Shown: piece after piece, positions 30,886 through 39,834 of the stretch
How the letters are laid out: the number at the start of each line of letters is the position of its first letter
How positions within the stretch are numbered: the stretch's first letter is position 1
Assembly (NCBI GenBank): GCA_902779705.1
Contig: CACZCR010000004.1
Coordinates: 13,776 to 77,775 of the forward strand
Direction: 5' to 3'
Origin: an uncultured Bacteroidales bacterium
GTDB taxonomy: Bacteria > Bacteroidota > Bacteroidia > Bacteroidales > Paludibacteraceae
Length of the DNA stretch: 64,000 nt
Program-made: the position numbers and the translations under genes
The notes under the pieces: generated by a model
Told to the model about the DNA's origin: nothing
Database searches by the model: none
What the model saw: only the letters and a program-made list of their open reading frames with translations

Positions 30886-32654
30886 CCAATCATCCGCTCC
30901 AAATACTTAGCCCTGCCCGCGACAAACAGGTAGCCCAAGCGGCTATCCAAGCCGGTGCGGATGCTATCTATATCGGCCCGCCGGCTTTTGGTGCGCGACA
31001 AGCGGCCGGCAACAGCATTGACGATCTATCTGAGGTCGTCAACTATGCCCACACCTACGGCGTGCAAGTCCTGGTCACACTCAACACCCTCCTCCATGAT
31101 GACGAGTACTCTGAGGCGCTCCAAATGATCCAAGACCTCTACCACATAGGTGTCGATGCACTCATCATCCAGGATCTCCATCTGCTGGACTTCGACCTTC
31201 CGCCGATACGTCTTCACGCTTCTACCCAGTGCGACAACCGCACGCCCGAACAGGTGGCTCGCCTGCGAGACCTGGGGTTCAAACGTGTCGTCTTGGCGCG
31301 CGAACTCAGTATCGATGAGATACGTGCTATTCACCAATCGGTGCCCGATATCGAGCTCGAGGCCTTTGTCCACGGTGCCCTATGCGTCTCCTATTCCGGA
31401 CGATGCTATATATCCGAAGTGCTGGCAAACCGTTCTGCCAACCGAGGCGCCTGCGCCCAGTTCTGCCGAATGGCCTACGACCTGCTCGATAGCTCGATGA
31501 ACGAAGTACTCGATGCCGACGGTCAACCTATCCACCAGCGCTACCTGCTGTCCCTCCAAGACCTCGACCGATCGGCCTACCTGCAAGAACTCATCGATGC
31601 CGGCGTCACTACCTTCAAGATCGAAGGACGACTCAAAGATGCCGACTATGTGACGAATATCACAGCGTACTATCGGGAGAAATTAGATGCCATCATTCCA
31701 TCATTACAACATTACAACATTCCATCATTACAACATTCCATCATTCGTACCTTCACCCCGGACCCGTCCAAGACCTTCCACCGCGGAGCAACCGACTACT
31801 TCCTGCACGGACGTACGCCTCATATGGCTAACTGGTCTACTCCCAAGTCCACCGGCGAATACATAGGCACCCTGCTCGAGGCGCGTGGCAACACCCTTCG
31901 TGTTCGCCTCAACCCCGGCATCGTCCTCCACAACGGCGACGGACTAACTATCGGCACCGAAGGCTTCTCGGTCAACGGCATCGAAGGCAACATTATCAAG
32001 ATCAACAAACCCCTAACCCCTAACTCCCTAACCCCTAACCGTCTATACCGCAACCTCGATATAGAATTCACCAAGTCCCTGCATTCCGAACGCCGTATCC
32101 CCGTCGACATCCTCTTTAGCGAGACCGAAGACGGCTTTGAACTAACGTACTCAATCGTCAATCAATCGTCTAATCGTCAGTTGTCTAATCGTCAATTCGC
32201 CTATCCTCACGAGGCCGCCAAGAATCCCGACAAGGCGCTCGATACCATCCGAACCCAACTCGCCAAACTCGGCGACACACCCTATATAGCGCGCCACATA
32301 ACGCTGGACACCAAACCCTATTTTATACCTATCAGTATACTCAACGAATGGAGGAGATCTATAGTAGAAAGTCAAAAGACAAAAGACCGTCCTTCGGACT
32401 CAAAGCCTCTTTCTACTTTGAACGATAGTGGTCTTTCTACTTTGAACGCTAGTGGTCTTTCTACTTTGAGCGAGCGTGGCGAGCGGTCTCTTATGGAATG
32501 CCGTTACTGCCTGCTGTTCGAACTCGGGCACTGTCGCAAGACCAATCCTTATCCGCAGGACAAGGAGCCGCGATACCTGCGCCTCAAAACGGGCAAACTG
32601 CTCCGTCTGACTTTCGATTGTAAAAACTGCCAAATGCTTGTCGACCAATGTTAG
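30882..32654 (+). CDS. U32 family peptidase-like protein with four in-frame repeat arrays
   Basis: A 590-aa U32 protein. The TIM-barrel part is clear: LSPARDKQVAQAAIQAGADA, HASTQCDNRTPEQVARLRDL, FVHGALCVSYSGRCYISEVL and GACAQFCRMAYDLLD, with the Cys cluster that holds a 4Fe-4S site in TrhP/RlhA relatives. Those enzymes hydroxylate tRNA or rRNA, so RNA modification is more likely than proteolysis. The C-terminus has CRYCLLFELGHCRKTNP and LRLTFDCKNCQMLV. Four different repeat families interrupt it in frame at 31691-31746, 32009-32041, 32151-32199 and 32361-32489. It overlaps the SpoU gene by four bases and the pectinesterase gene by seven. Confidence 0.88.
   Translation: MTNHPLQILSPARDKQVAQAAIQAGADAIYIGPPAFGARQAAGNSIDDLSEVVNYAHTYGVQVLVTLNTLLHDDEYSEALQMIQDLYHIGVDALIIQDLHLLDFDLPPIRLHASTQCDNRTPEQVARLRDLGFKRVVLARELSIDEIRAIHQSVPDIELEAFVHGALCVSYSGRCYISEVLANRSANRGACAQFCRMAYDLLDSSMNEVLDADGQPIHQRYLLSLQDLDRSAYLQELIDAGVTTFKIEGRLKDADYVTNITAYYREKLDAIIPSLQHYNIPSLQHSIIRTFTPDPSKTFHRGATDYFLHGRTPHMANWSTPKSTGEYIGTLLEARGNTLRVRLNPGIVLHNGDGLTIGTEGFSVNGIEGNIIKINKPLTPNSLTPNRLYRNLDIEFTKSLHSERRIPVDILFSETEDGFELTYSIVNQSSNRQLSNRQFAYPHEAAKNPDKALDTIRTQLAKLGDTPYIARHITLDTKPYFIPISILNEWRRSIVESQKTKDRPSDSKPLSTLNDSGLSTLNASGLSTLSERGERSLMECRYCLLFELGHCRKTNPYPQDKEPRYLRLKTGKLLRLTFDCKNCQMLVDQC
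31691..31746 (+). repeat. in-frame CATTACAA/CATTCCAT repeats in the U32 gene
   Basis: Interleaved copies of CATTACAA, CATTC and CATCATT encode IIPSLQHYNIPSLQHSII. First of four unrelated arrays in this gene. Confidence 0.85.
32009..32041 (+). repeat. in-frame CCCTAAC repeats in the U32 gene
   Basis: Four copies of CCCTAAC or CCCTAACT (7-8 bp) encode KPLTPNSLTPNRL. Related G/T-rich forms occur in dnaE and at 54749-54988. Confidence 0.85.
32151..32199 (+). repeat. in-frame AATCGTC repeats in the U32 gene
   Basis: TCAATCGTCAATC, AATCGTC and TAATCGTC copies encode SIVNQSSNRQLSNRQF. The same family lies between genes at 17255, 22220 and 39790. Confidence 0.85.
32361..32489 (+). repeat. in-frame 24-bp repeats in the U32 gene
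   Basis: Three 24-bp units built on TCTACTTTGAACG and AGTGGTCTT encode LSTLNDSG, LSTLNASG and LSTLSERG. They are preceded by an inverted related stretch (AGTCAAAAGACAAAAGACC). The array follows the barrel and precedes the C-terminal Cys cluster. Confidence 0.85.
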
Positions 32655-33760
32655 CACTTATCTTCTCGCTTGTCCTGCACGTGCACGCAGGCGAATCCAT
32701 CAACGCCGCCCTCGATTCGGCACGAGCTGTCTACCAAACTCGCCAAGAGCGAACCACTATCCTTCTGGACCCCGCGGTCTATCAGGAAGAACTGACCATC
32801 GATGTCCCCGGACTGAGCCTCAAGTGCGCCAATTACAAACGTACCGCATTCATCACCTGCTACTACGGCCACGGTTACCAATATCGCTCGATGGGCAAGA
32901 CCAACTACGGCGGTAGCCGTAGCCGCAAGTGGAACGCCTCCGTACTCGTTACCGCACCGGATTTCTATGCCGAGAACATCGTCTTTGAGAATAGTTTCAA
33001 CCTCTACGTCTCCTCCAAAGAGGCGCAAGACAGCCTCTATATCCTGCCCGAATATACCGCACGCCCCATGCCCGAGCGACCCAAACAAGCGGGCTCGACC
33101 GAGGTCCGACGCAAGCAATACCGCGAACGCGCGGCCGCTATATCCTTCACCTCAACGGCTACCAACGCACACCTCAAAAACTGCACCGCCATCGGACGCC
33201 AAGATGTTGTCTACGGCGACCAAGGAGCCACTATCTATTGGGAACGAGGTACCCTCGCCGGCGGGGTGGACTTTATCTTCGGCGCGATGACCATGGTTGT
33301 AGACCATGCTACTATCATCGCCAATATCACCGACGAACCGGGCGAGAAATGTTACGTCGCTGCCGGACGCTCCGGAGGTGATCAAGCCTCCGAGACTCCC
33401 ACACGCGGACTGCTCTTCTACCATTGTTACCTGCGCTCACCCATTCCCGAACGCATGTGGCTCGCGCGCCCATGGCGCCCCTGGGGAGAGACCGTCTGGG
33501 CATACACCCGCTGGCAACCCGACGAGCGACCACTCAACCCCGAAGTATGGAGCACCGGACTGATCAAAAAAAGAGAGGACTTCAACCCCTCTAACCCGTG
33601 CCCTAACAGTTATGAATATCGTTCGCAGGACCACTCCGTAGGACGCCCTGACTGGGTTACCGTCCTTCGCCATCCGCGCCTTCCCGATGGCACACGCCTC
33701 ACCCCCAAGGCTTGGCTTAAACAGCGTCAACCCTCGACCCAAAACCAGCCTAACGACTAA
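32648..33760 (+). CDS. pectin methylesterase family protein (CE8)
   Basis: A 370-aa secreted right-handed beta-helix protein of carbohydrate esterase family 8, which removes methyl esters from pectin. A short hydrophobic N-terminus (MLALIFSLVLHVHA) looks like a signal peptide. Family motifs are TAISFTSTA-like residues, GRQDVVYGDQGATIYWERG, GGVDFIFGAMTMV (catalytic Asp) and ARPWRPWGETVWAYT (catalytic Arg). NPxxWxxG near the end is also conserved. No other pectin genes are visible nearby, so it seems isolated in a housekeeping run. It overlaps the U32 gene by seven bases, and its end overlaps the converging prmA gene by 11. Confidence 0.88.
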   Translation: MLALIFSLVLHVHAGESINAALDSARAVYQTRQERTTILLDPAVYQEELTIDVPGLSLKCANYKRTAFITCYYGHGYQYRSMGKTNYGGSRSRKWNASVLVTAPDFYAENIVFENSFNLYVSSKEAQDSLYILPEYTARPMPERPKQAGSTEVRRKQYRERAAAISFTSTATNAHLKNCTAIGRQDVVYGDQGATIYWERGTLAGGVDFIFGAMTMVVDHATIIANITDEPGEKCYVAAGRSGGDQASETPTRGLLFYHCYLRSPIPERMWLARPWRPWGETVWAYTRWQPDERPLNPEVWSTGLIKKREDFNPSNPCPNSYEYRSQDHSVGRPDWVTVLRHPRLPDGTRLTPKAWLKQRQPSTQNQPND

Positions 33761-34511
33761 ACATCAGCATATACCATTCGCCGTTCTTCTTGGTATCCTT
33801 GTGCCGTAAGCCCTGCTTGTCGGCCGCATCCACTATGGCCGCACAGTCGCCTTCCATAAATCCGCTCATCCATACCTCGCCGCCCTCTTTCAACAGCCGG
33901 GCATACACATCCATCTGCGCGATCAGTATATTGCGGTGGATATTACTCAATATCAGGTCATACTGCCCGTCGGGTGGGGTACAGCCCAACTGCACCTCCA
34001 CCATCACACCATTCAGTATGGCGTTCTCGCGGGTGTTGTCCACACTCTTGTCGTCTATATCAACCGCCACCACACGTTCGGCACCGCATTTGGCTGCCAT
34101 GATGCCCAACACGCCCGTGCCGCAGCCGTTGTCCAACACCGTCTTACCTTCCATCGGGTGGGAGAGGATCTGATCTATCAGCATCGACGTCGTTTCGTGA
34201 TGGCCCGCTCCAAAAGCACAATGGGGCACTATCCGTACACCTTTTGGCAGGTCCACTATCTCGTGCTCTGCCTCCCAAGCGGCATTCCAGTTCTTGTCCT
34301 CACACGCCTCTGCCCCCAGCCACTGCACCTCCTTACGGCTCCTACACAAGGCCTCTATCTCCACCTTGTTCGTCTCCCATAGATCCGTCGGAATATAGTA
34401 GTCGTTGCCGTCGATGGTGTCAAAACCCAGATCAAACAGCGTCTGATCAAACACGTCCTCTTGCCACTCCTGCTCAAACGCTTTCTCAATATGTACTACA
34501 TGATATCGCAT
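33750..34511 (-). CDS. prmA: ribosomal protein L11 methyltransferase
   Basis: A 253-aa AdoMet-dependent enzyme methylating lysines of ribosomal protein L11. The substrate-recognition N-terminus is short. The methyltransferase core has FGAGHHETTSMLIDQIL, VLDNGCGTGVLGIMAAKCGA and VAVDIDDKSVDNTRENA, then DLILSNIHRNILI (the NPP-like motif is altered to SNIHRN). The gene is last in dnaE-folC-prmA, overlaps folC by 26 bases and converges on the pectinesterase gene with an 11-base overlap. Confidence 0.92.
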   Translation of the reverse strand: MRYHVVHIEKAFEQEWQEDVFDQTLFDLGFDTIDGNDYYIPTDLWETNKVEIEALCRSRKEVQWLGAEACEDKNWNAAWEAEHEIVDLPKGVRIVPHCAFGAGHHETTSMLIDQILSHPMEGKTVLDNGCGTGVLGIMAAKCGAERVVAVDIDDKSVDNTRENAILNGVMVEVQLGCTPPDGQYDLILSNIHRNILIAQMDVYARLLKEGGEVWMSGFMEGDCAAIVDAADKQGLRHKDTKKNGEWYMLMFSR

Positions 34512-35784
34512 CGCCTACCAGATAATTACTTCCACCTATAAATATCGCGTCACCTGCGCCTGCGTGCGCCTGTGCGTATTCAATTGCCTCTTTGGGATCG
34601 TCTATAGCCATCACCCCTGTCTCATCACCTGCTGCCTCGCGCCACATCTCAACCATCTCCTTAGCCGTTCGTGCACGCTTGGTCCGGGGTGTCGTAAACA
34701 CATACCGATACCTCTCACCCTTCGGCAACAGCCGCATCACTACATCCGTGTCCTTGTCATTGACCATGCCAAACACCACCCACACCGTCTTGGCCTCCAA
34801 CTCCCTCAACTGCTGTGCCACATACCGCAAACCATGGGCATTATGGCCCGTATCACAAACCACCAACGGCTCCCTGCCCAATATCTCCCATCTGCCTCTG
34901 AGGCCCGTCATCTCACAGACTCTCTTAAACCCTTCGGCGATCGATAAATGTGAAATCTTAAATCCTAAATTTGAAATAATCCGTAGGGTTACATATGCCG
35001 TCTGCACATTCTTCTCCTGATAGTTCCCCTTCAACCCGCACTCCGGAGCCTCACGCTCCCTGCACCTACGCAGATACCCGCATTGGTCGGCAAACCAAAT
35101 CCTGCAGTTCGTCGTCTCCAGTCCATCCCCCCATATACCGGCCTCTTGCGCTGCACGGATAAACACATTCATCGTCTGCGCATCCGTCTCGCCAATCACA
35201 CACGGTGTGCCCCGTTTGATGATGCCGGCTTTCTCTTTAGCGATCTTGGCCAAACTGTTACCCAGCCATTCCGTATGGTCCATCCCTATGTTGGTGATCA
35301 CCGACACGATCGGTGTGATCACATTCGTCGCATCCAGTCGTCCCCCCAGTCCGGTCTCAATCACCGCTATATCTACCTTCTGCTCAGCCATATAGCTCAT
35401 CGCCAGACCAAACGTTGTCTCAAAAAAAGAAGGCTGCAACCTGTCCAACACAGCTTGCCACCTACTCACCCAGTCGGCCACATACTCCTTTTCTACCATC
35501 CGGCCGTTCACCCTTACTCGCTCCCGATAGTCCACCAGGTGCGGACTCGTATACAGTCCCACTTTATACCCCGCTGCTTGCAGCGCCGCGGCTATCAGAT
35601 GGCTGGTCGAACCTTTCCCGTTCGTGCCTGCTACATGCACACACTTCATCCCCGCTTCCGGGTGGCCCAACTCCGCCAATAGCGCCTTTATGTTGTCCAA
35701 ACCCGGCTTATACGCCGCACCGCCCACTATATGAAACGGCGGACGGGCGTTATACAGATACTCAATTGCCTCCTCGTACCCCAT
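34486..35784 (-). CDS. folC: bifunctional folylpolyglutamate/dihydrofolate synthase
   Basis: A 432-aa Mur-ligase-type enzyme adding glutamate to folates and making dihydrofolate from dihydropteroate. It carries the P-loop HVAGTNGKGSTSHLIAAAL, SPHLVDYRERVRVNG, ETGLGGRLDATNVI and GMDHTEWLG. CDTGHNAHGL and FGMVNDKDTDVVM are in the C-terminal domain. It starts one base after the dnaE stop. In its middle (34945-34982) a repeat-like stretch related to the ATAAATC family encodes IISNLGFKISHLSI in frame. Its C-terminus runs 26 bases into prmA. Confidence 0.93.
   Translation of the reverse strand: MGYEEAIEYLYNARPPFHIVGGAAYKPGLDNIKALLAELGHPEAGMKCVHVAGTNGKGSTSHLIAAALQAAGYKVGLYTSPHLVDYRERVRVNGRMVEKEYVADWVSRWQAVLDRLQPSFFETTFGLAMSYMAEQKVDIAVIETGLGGRLDATNVITPIVSVITNIGMDHTEWLGNSLAKIAKEKAGIIKRGTPCVIGETDAQTMNVFIRAAQEAGIWGDGLETTNCRIWFADQCGYLRRCREREAPECGLKGNYQEKNVQTAYVTLRIISNLGFKISHLSIAEGFKRVCEMTGLRGRWEILGREPLVVCDTGHNAHGLRYVAQQLRELEAKTVWVVFGMVNDKDTDVVMRLLPKGERYRYVFTTPRTKRARTAKEMVEMWREAAGDETGVMAIDDPKEAIEYAQAHAGAGDAIFIGGSNYLVGDAISCSTY
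34945..34982 (-). repeat. in-frame AAATTTGAAAT/AAATCTTAAATCC repeat in folC
   Basis: GTGAAATCTTAAATCCTAAA and TTTGAAATAATCC resemble the ATAAATC/AAATTTGA arrays at 9935-9994 and 61982-62046. Reading frame kept. Confidence 0.6.
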
Positions 35785-35785
35785 A

Positions 35786-38700
35786 CTAATTGACCTGCAG
35801 CGTTAACACACCGTCCATCTGCTTGATCTGCAGCCAGTGGTAGAACACCTTGTCGATGTGTACATTAGCGTTCCGCGCCACAAACGTCACCTGACTCTTC
35901 TGCTGCTCGTCCCGAACCTGCACCATCAGCTTACAGCTGCCCGGATGGTCCTTACACAACTCCGTCAACTCGTCTACCAAATCTGCCGTGATCATCTCCA
36001 ACGGGATCACCAATGTCGCCTGCTCCAGGTGCTTGTCCTGAACATCGTTCAGCTGCTCCACCTGCGTCACAGCCAACTCAAACTCAGCCTCCTCGTCCGG
36101 CTTCTCCTTAAACCACTTCTGGTTCGCGCCACGTTGCTGGATCACCCCAGTCACATACACATACCTATCCGGCTTGAGCAACGATGCACACTGCTCATAT
36201 GCCTGCCCGAACAGCACAAACCGATAGCTGCCCGTATAGTCTTCTATCACATACTGACCATACGCATTACCCCGCTGCGAGGTCTTGTCCGTTGCCTCGG
36301 TCACAATGCCGCCAAAATGCACAGGCTGGTTCTTATACTTCCGGATAAACTCCGTCGGATCAACCCTTACTGCTCCCTCGTCTTCCTCCTCTGTGCTATT
36401 GAGCGCCTCGTTCTTAAACGCCTTACGCGACTCCGGCGTGCGCCAGCTGTCAAACTGATTCAGCTGCTCGGCCGTCAACGAACACATCTCACGCACCTCA
36501 AACTCATACTCGTCCAGCGGGTGAGCTGACAGGAAAATACCGATCAACGACTTCTCTATGTTCAGCCGCTCGATCACGTTCCACCGCGGCACCTTAGGCA
36601 TCTCCGGATGGTGGATCTGAACGCCCTCGTCGCCAAACATACCGAACAGCGAGTTCTCCATCTGCTGCTTGTCCTGCTGGTACTTATTGCCATACCGCAT
36701 CAAGCTCTCCAGCACACTGTCACCTCGGCTGTTCACGCCTACTATCTGCTCGCGATATACGTCACCAAAACAGTCAAACGCACCCGACAACGCCAGCGAC
36801 TCAACCGTTTTACGGTTGCAAGCCGACAGATTGACGCGCTCCAAGAAATCGAATATATCCTTATACTTGCCGTTCTTCTGCCGCTCTGAGATGATGGCCT
36901 CTACTGCCCCTTCGCCTACACCCTTGATGCCGCCCAGACCGAAACGGATATTGCCTTCGCTGTTCACTGTGAAGTTCAGGTCCGACTCGTTCACATCCGG
37001 CTCCAACACCTGTATGCGCATCGCCTTACACTCGTCCATAAACTTCGTCACCTCCTTGATGTCATCTTTGCTCACCGTCAAGTTGGCCGCCATAAACTCT
37101 GCCGGATAATGCGCCTTCAGATACGCTGTCTGGTACGCTACCCACGAGTAACATGCCGCATGCGACTTATTAAACGCATACGAGGCGAACTTCTCCCAGT
37201 CTTTCCATATCTTGTCTAGCACCTTCGGATCGTGGCCGTTCTCTTTGCCGCCGACCATAAACTTGCCCTTCAGCTGCTCCAGGATCGCCATCTGCTTCTT
37301 ACCCATCGCCTTCCTCAGCTTGTCGCTCTCGCCACGCGTGAAGTTGGCCAGCAGACGACTCAGCAACATCACCTGCTCCTGATATACCGTCACACCGTAC
37401 GTGTCCTTCAAGTACTTCTCCATCACCGGTATGTCGTACGTCACTTCCTCCAAGCCCTGCTTACGGCGGATAAACTGCGGGATATAGTCCATCGGTCCCG
37501 GACGATACAACGCGTTCATCGCGATCAGGTCACCCATCACCGTTGGCTTCAACTCGCGCATGTACTTACGCATACCCGCCGACTCAAACTGGAACACACC
37601 TACCGTCCGTCCTTCTTGGAACAGCTTGTACGTCAACTCATCGTCGATCGGTATATGGTCTATATCCACCTCCTCACCGTTGCGTGCTTTGCGGATGTTC
37701 TCCTGACACTCTTTGATGATAGTCAGTGTGATCAGTCCCAAGAAGTCCATCTTGATCAGTCCCACACTCTCTACTACGTGCCCGTCGTACTCTGTCACCA
37801 GCACACGCTTGTGCGTCACCTTGTCCTCCACACTCGACAACGGCGCAAAATTGGTCAAGTCGTCCGCGCCGATGATCACCCCGCACGCATGCACACCCAC
37901 CTGACGAATCGTGTCCTCCAATTGCTGGGCGTAGTTCAGCATCGACTTCAACTCCGGATCGCCGCCGTTCACTATGTCCTTCAACTCATCTACGTACCTG
38001 TAGCAGTTCTTCAGGTTCACCTTCGGCGACTTGCCTTTCTCGTCCTTGATGTTGTCCGGAAACCCACGGTCCGGTATATAGCTCTTGATCTCGTTCACCA
38101 CCGGTAGCGGCACGCGCTGAACACGCCCCACATCCGCTATAGCCGACTTAGCAGCCATCTTGCCGTACGTGATGATGTGCGCCACATGCGTCTCGCCGTA
38201 CTTCTTGCTCACCCAGTCCAACACCTTGCCGCGACCCGCATCGTCAAAGTCCGTATCGATATCCGGCAACGATATACGGTCCGGATTCAAGAATCGCTCA
38301 AACAGCAGATCGTACTCCAGCGGATCCAAGTCCGTGATCTTGAGACAGTAAGCCACTACCGATCCTGCAGCCGATCCACGACCGGGACCTACACTCACGC
38401 CCAACTCCTCCCGCGCCGCACGGATAAAATCCATCACGATCAAGAAATAGCCCGGGAAACCCATCGAGATGATCGTGTTCAACTCAAACTCAATCCGCTC
38501 CTTCAACTCCTCATCCGTCTCCAGCCTTTCCTTGCCGTATCGTTTCAGCGCACCCTCCATCGTCAAGTGACGCAGGTACGCACTCTCCAGCTGTAATCGA
38601 CCGCCATACTGCTCCTCCGTACCAAACGCCTCCGGTATGGGGAACTTAGGCATGATCGGATCCGAATCGATGTCGTAGATCTCTACCTTGTTCGCTATCT

Positions 38701-39697
38701 CCTGTGTGTTCTCTATGGCCTCGGGTATGTCCGCAAAAATAGCCGCCATCTCCTCCGGCGTCTTCAGCCACTCCTGCTTCGTATAATGCATCCTGTCTAC
38801 ATCGTCCACGTAGTGGTTCGTGCTCAGACAGATCAACCTGTCATGCGCCTCCGCGTTCTCCTCATCCACAAAGTGCGAATCGTTCGTACAGATCACTTTC
38901 ACCCCATACTTCTTAGCCAACGCTACCAACACCGGATTCACCTCCCGCTGACGCTGATACACATCCTGATCGCCTCCGGGCTTAAACGTCTGATGACGCT
39001 GTAGCTCGATATAATAGTCCTCGCCAAACAAATTCTTAAACCACCTAACCGTCTCCTCTGCCTCCTTAAACACACCCTGCTCAATGGCCTTCTCTATCCC
39101 CTCACCCGTAACCGGTAACCCCTCACCGGTAACCCGTAACCCCTCACCCATCATCCGTAACCCCTCCATCACCTTCTGCGGCAACTCGCCACCCAAGCAA
39201 GCCGAACAGCAGATCAAGTCCTCGTGATACATCTCCAGCAACTCCTTGTCGATACGCGGCGTGTAGTTGAACGCATCCGTCATAAAACCTGCACTCACTA
39301 TCTTACATAGGTTCCTGTACCCGTGCATGTTCTTGGCCAACAAGATCAAGTGCCAGCCCGAGCGGTCAATCAGATACGTCCGCCCTTCTGCACTGGTCAC
39401 TTTCTCGTCCGTCATCATATGACGACCCCTACGCGCACAGTAGGCCTCACAACCCACTATCGGCTTAAACGGCTCCAGACGCTCGCCATTAGGCCCTTCG
39501 CCTTTCGCCCTTTCGGCATTAATCTTCTTACAATAGTCCAACAACTCCTTGATGCCGTACATGTTGCCGTGATCCGTCAACGCTACCGACATCATGCCCG
39601 TGCGCAGACACTTGTCCACGATATCCGTCACTTTGGACATTCCGTCCAGCACCGAGTAATGCGAGTGTACATGTAGATGTGTAAATTGCATAAACAT
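35786..39697 (-). CDS. dnaE: DNA polymerase III alpha subunit
   Basis: The replicative polymerase, 1303 aa. The N-terminal PHP domain begins QFTHLHVHSHYSVLDGMSKV. The polymerase core has SVGPGRGSAAGSVVAYCL, RISLPDIDTDFDDAGRGKVL (catalytic Asp pair) and GVTVYQEQVMLLSRLLANFT. The helix-hairpin-helix and OB-fold part follows (IRFGLGGIKGVGEGAVEAII, VHFGGIVTEATDKTSQRGNA). In the PHP region (about 180-200), three 21-bp repeats add seven-residue units (GLRVTGE, GLPVTGE) between GELPQKVMEG and EKAIEQG. Its promoter (39710-39741) leaves a very short leader. M1 (39697) and M3 (39691) are both possible starts. Confidence 0.97.
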   Translation of the reverse strand: MFMQFTHLHVHSHYSVLDGMSKVTDIVDKCLRTGMMSVALTDHGNMYGIKELLDYCKKINAERAKGEGPNGERLEPFKPIVGCEAYCARRGRHMMTDEKVTSAEGRTYLIDRSGWHLILLAKNMHGYRNLCKIVSAGFMTDAFNYTPRIDKELLEMYHEDLICCSACLGGELPQKVMEGLRMMGEGLRVTGEGLPVTGEGIEKAIEQGVFKEAEETVRWFKNLFGEDYYIELQRHQTFKPGGDQDVYQRQREVNPVLVALAKKYGVKVICTNDSHFVDEENAEAHDRLICLSTNHYVDDVDRMHYTKQEWLKTPEEMAAIFADIPEAIENTQEIANKVEIYDIDSDPIMPKFPIPEAFGTEEQYGGRLQLESAYLRHLTMEGALKRYGKERLETDEELKERIEFELNTIISMGFPGYFLIVMDFIRAAREELGVSVGPGRGSAAGSVVAYCLKITDLDPLEYDLLFERFLNPDRISLPDIDTDFDDAGRGKVLDWVSKKYGETHVAHIITYGKMAAKSAIADVGRVQRVPLPVVNEIKSYIPDRGFPDNIKDEKGKSPKVNLKNCYRYVDELKDIVNGGDPELKSMLNYAQQLEDTIRQVGVHACGVIIGADDLTNFAPLSSVEDKVTHKRVLVTEYDGHVVESVGLIKMDFLGLITLTIIKECQENIRKARNGEEVDIDHIPIDDELTYKLFQEGRTVGVFQFESAGMRKYMRELKPTVMGDLIAMNALYRPGPMDYIPQFIRRKQGLEEVTYDIPVMEKYLKDTYGVTVYQEQVMLLSRLLANFTRGESDKLRKAMGKKQMAILEQLKGKFMVGGKENGHDPKVLDKIWKDWEKFASYAFNKSHAACYSWVAYQTAYLKAHYPAEFMAANLTVSKDDIKEVTKFMDECKAMRIQVLEPDVNESDLNFTVNSEGNIRFGLGGIKGVGEGAVEAIISERQKNGKYKDIFDFLERVNLSACNRKTVESLALSGAFDCFGDVYREQIVGVNSRGDSVLESLMRYGNKYQQDKQQMENSLFGMFGDEGVQIHHPEMPKVPRWNVIERLNIEKSLIGIFLSAHPLDEYEFEVREMCSLTAEQLNQFDSWRTPESRKAFKNEALNSTEEEDEGAVRVDPTEFIRKYKNQPVHFGGIVTEATDKTSQRGNAYGQYVIEDYTGSYRFVLFGQAYEQCASLLKPDRYVYVTGVIQQRGANQKWFKEKPDEEAEFELAVTQVEQLNDVQDKHLEQATLVIPLEMITADLVDELTELCKDHPGSCKLMVQVRDEQQKSQVTFVARNANVHIDKVFYHWLQIKQMDGVLTLQVN
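39098..39160 (-). repeat. three in-frame 21-bp repeats in dnaE
   Basis: Units at 39098-39118, 39119-39139 and 39140-39160 share CCCCTCACCnGTAACC and differ at a few positions. Each encodes seven residues (GLRMMGE, GLRVTGE, GLPVTGE). The gene is essential, so the insertion must be tolerated. Confidence 0.9.
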
Positions 39698-39709
39698 TCA
39701 ATTTGTGTG

Positions 39710-39741
39710 CAAAGTTACTACTTTTTTTTGATATATGCAAA
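39710..39741 (-). promoter_or_regulatory. Bacteroidetes promoter for dnaE-folC-prmA
   Basis: Minus-strand TTTG (39741-39738) and TAACTTTG (39717-39710), spacer 20. The transcript would begin only a few bases before ATG 39697. Confidence 0.85.
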
Positions 39742-39746
39742 ATAAA

Positions 39747-39778
39747 TTTGTGTATGTCGGAAAAATTTAGTACTTTTG
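39747..39778 (+). promoter_or_regulatory. Bacteroidetes promoter for the glycosyltransferase pair
   Basis: TTTG at 39747-39750 and TACTTTTG at 39771-39778, spacer 20. Divergent from the dnaE promoter. Confidence 0.85.
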
Positions 39779-39789
39779 CACCGCAAACT

Positions 39790-39832
39790 ATAAATCAATC
39801 GTAAATCGTCAATCGTCCAATCGTCAATAACA
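39790..39832 (+). repeat. AATCGTC repeats in the glycosyltransferase leader
   Basis: AATCGTA, AATCGTC, AATCGTC and AATCGTC copies with 0-2 base spacers fill the leader between the promoter and ATG 39835. They would be transcribed. Confidence 0.8.
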
Positions 39833-39834
39833 TC

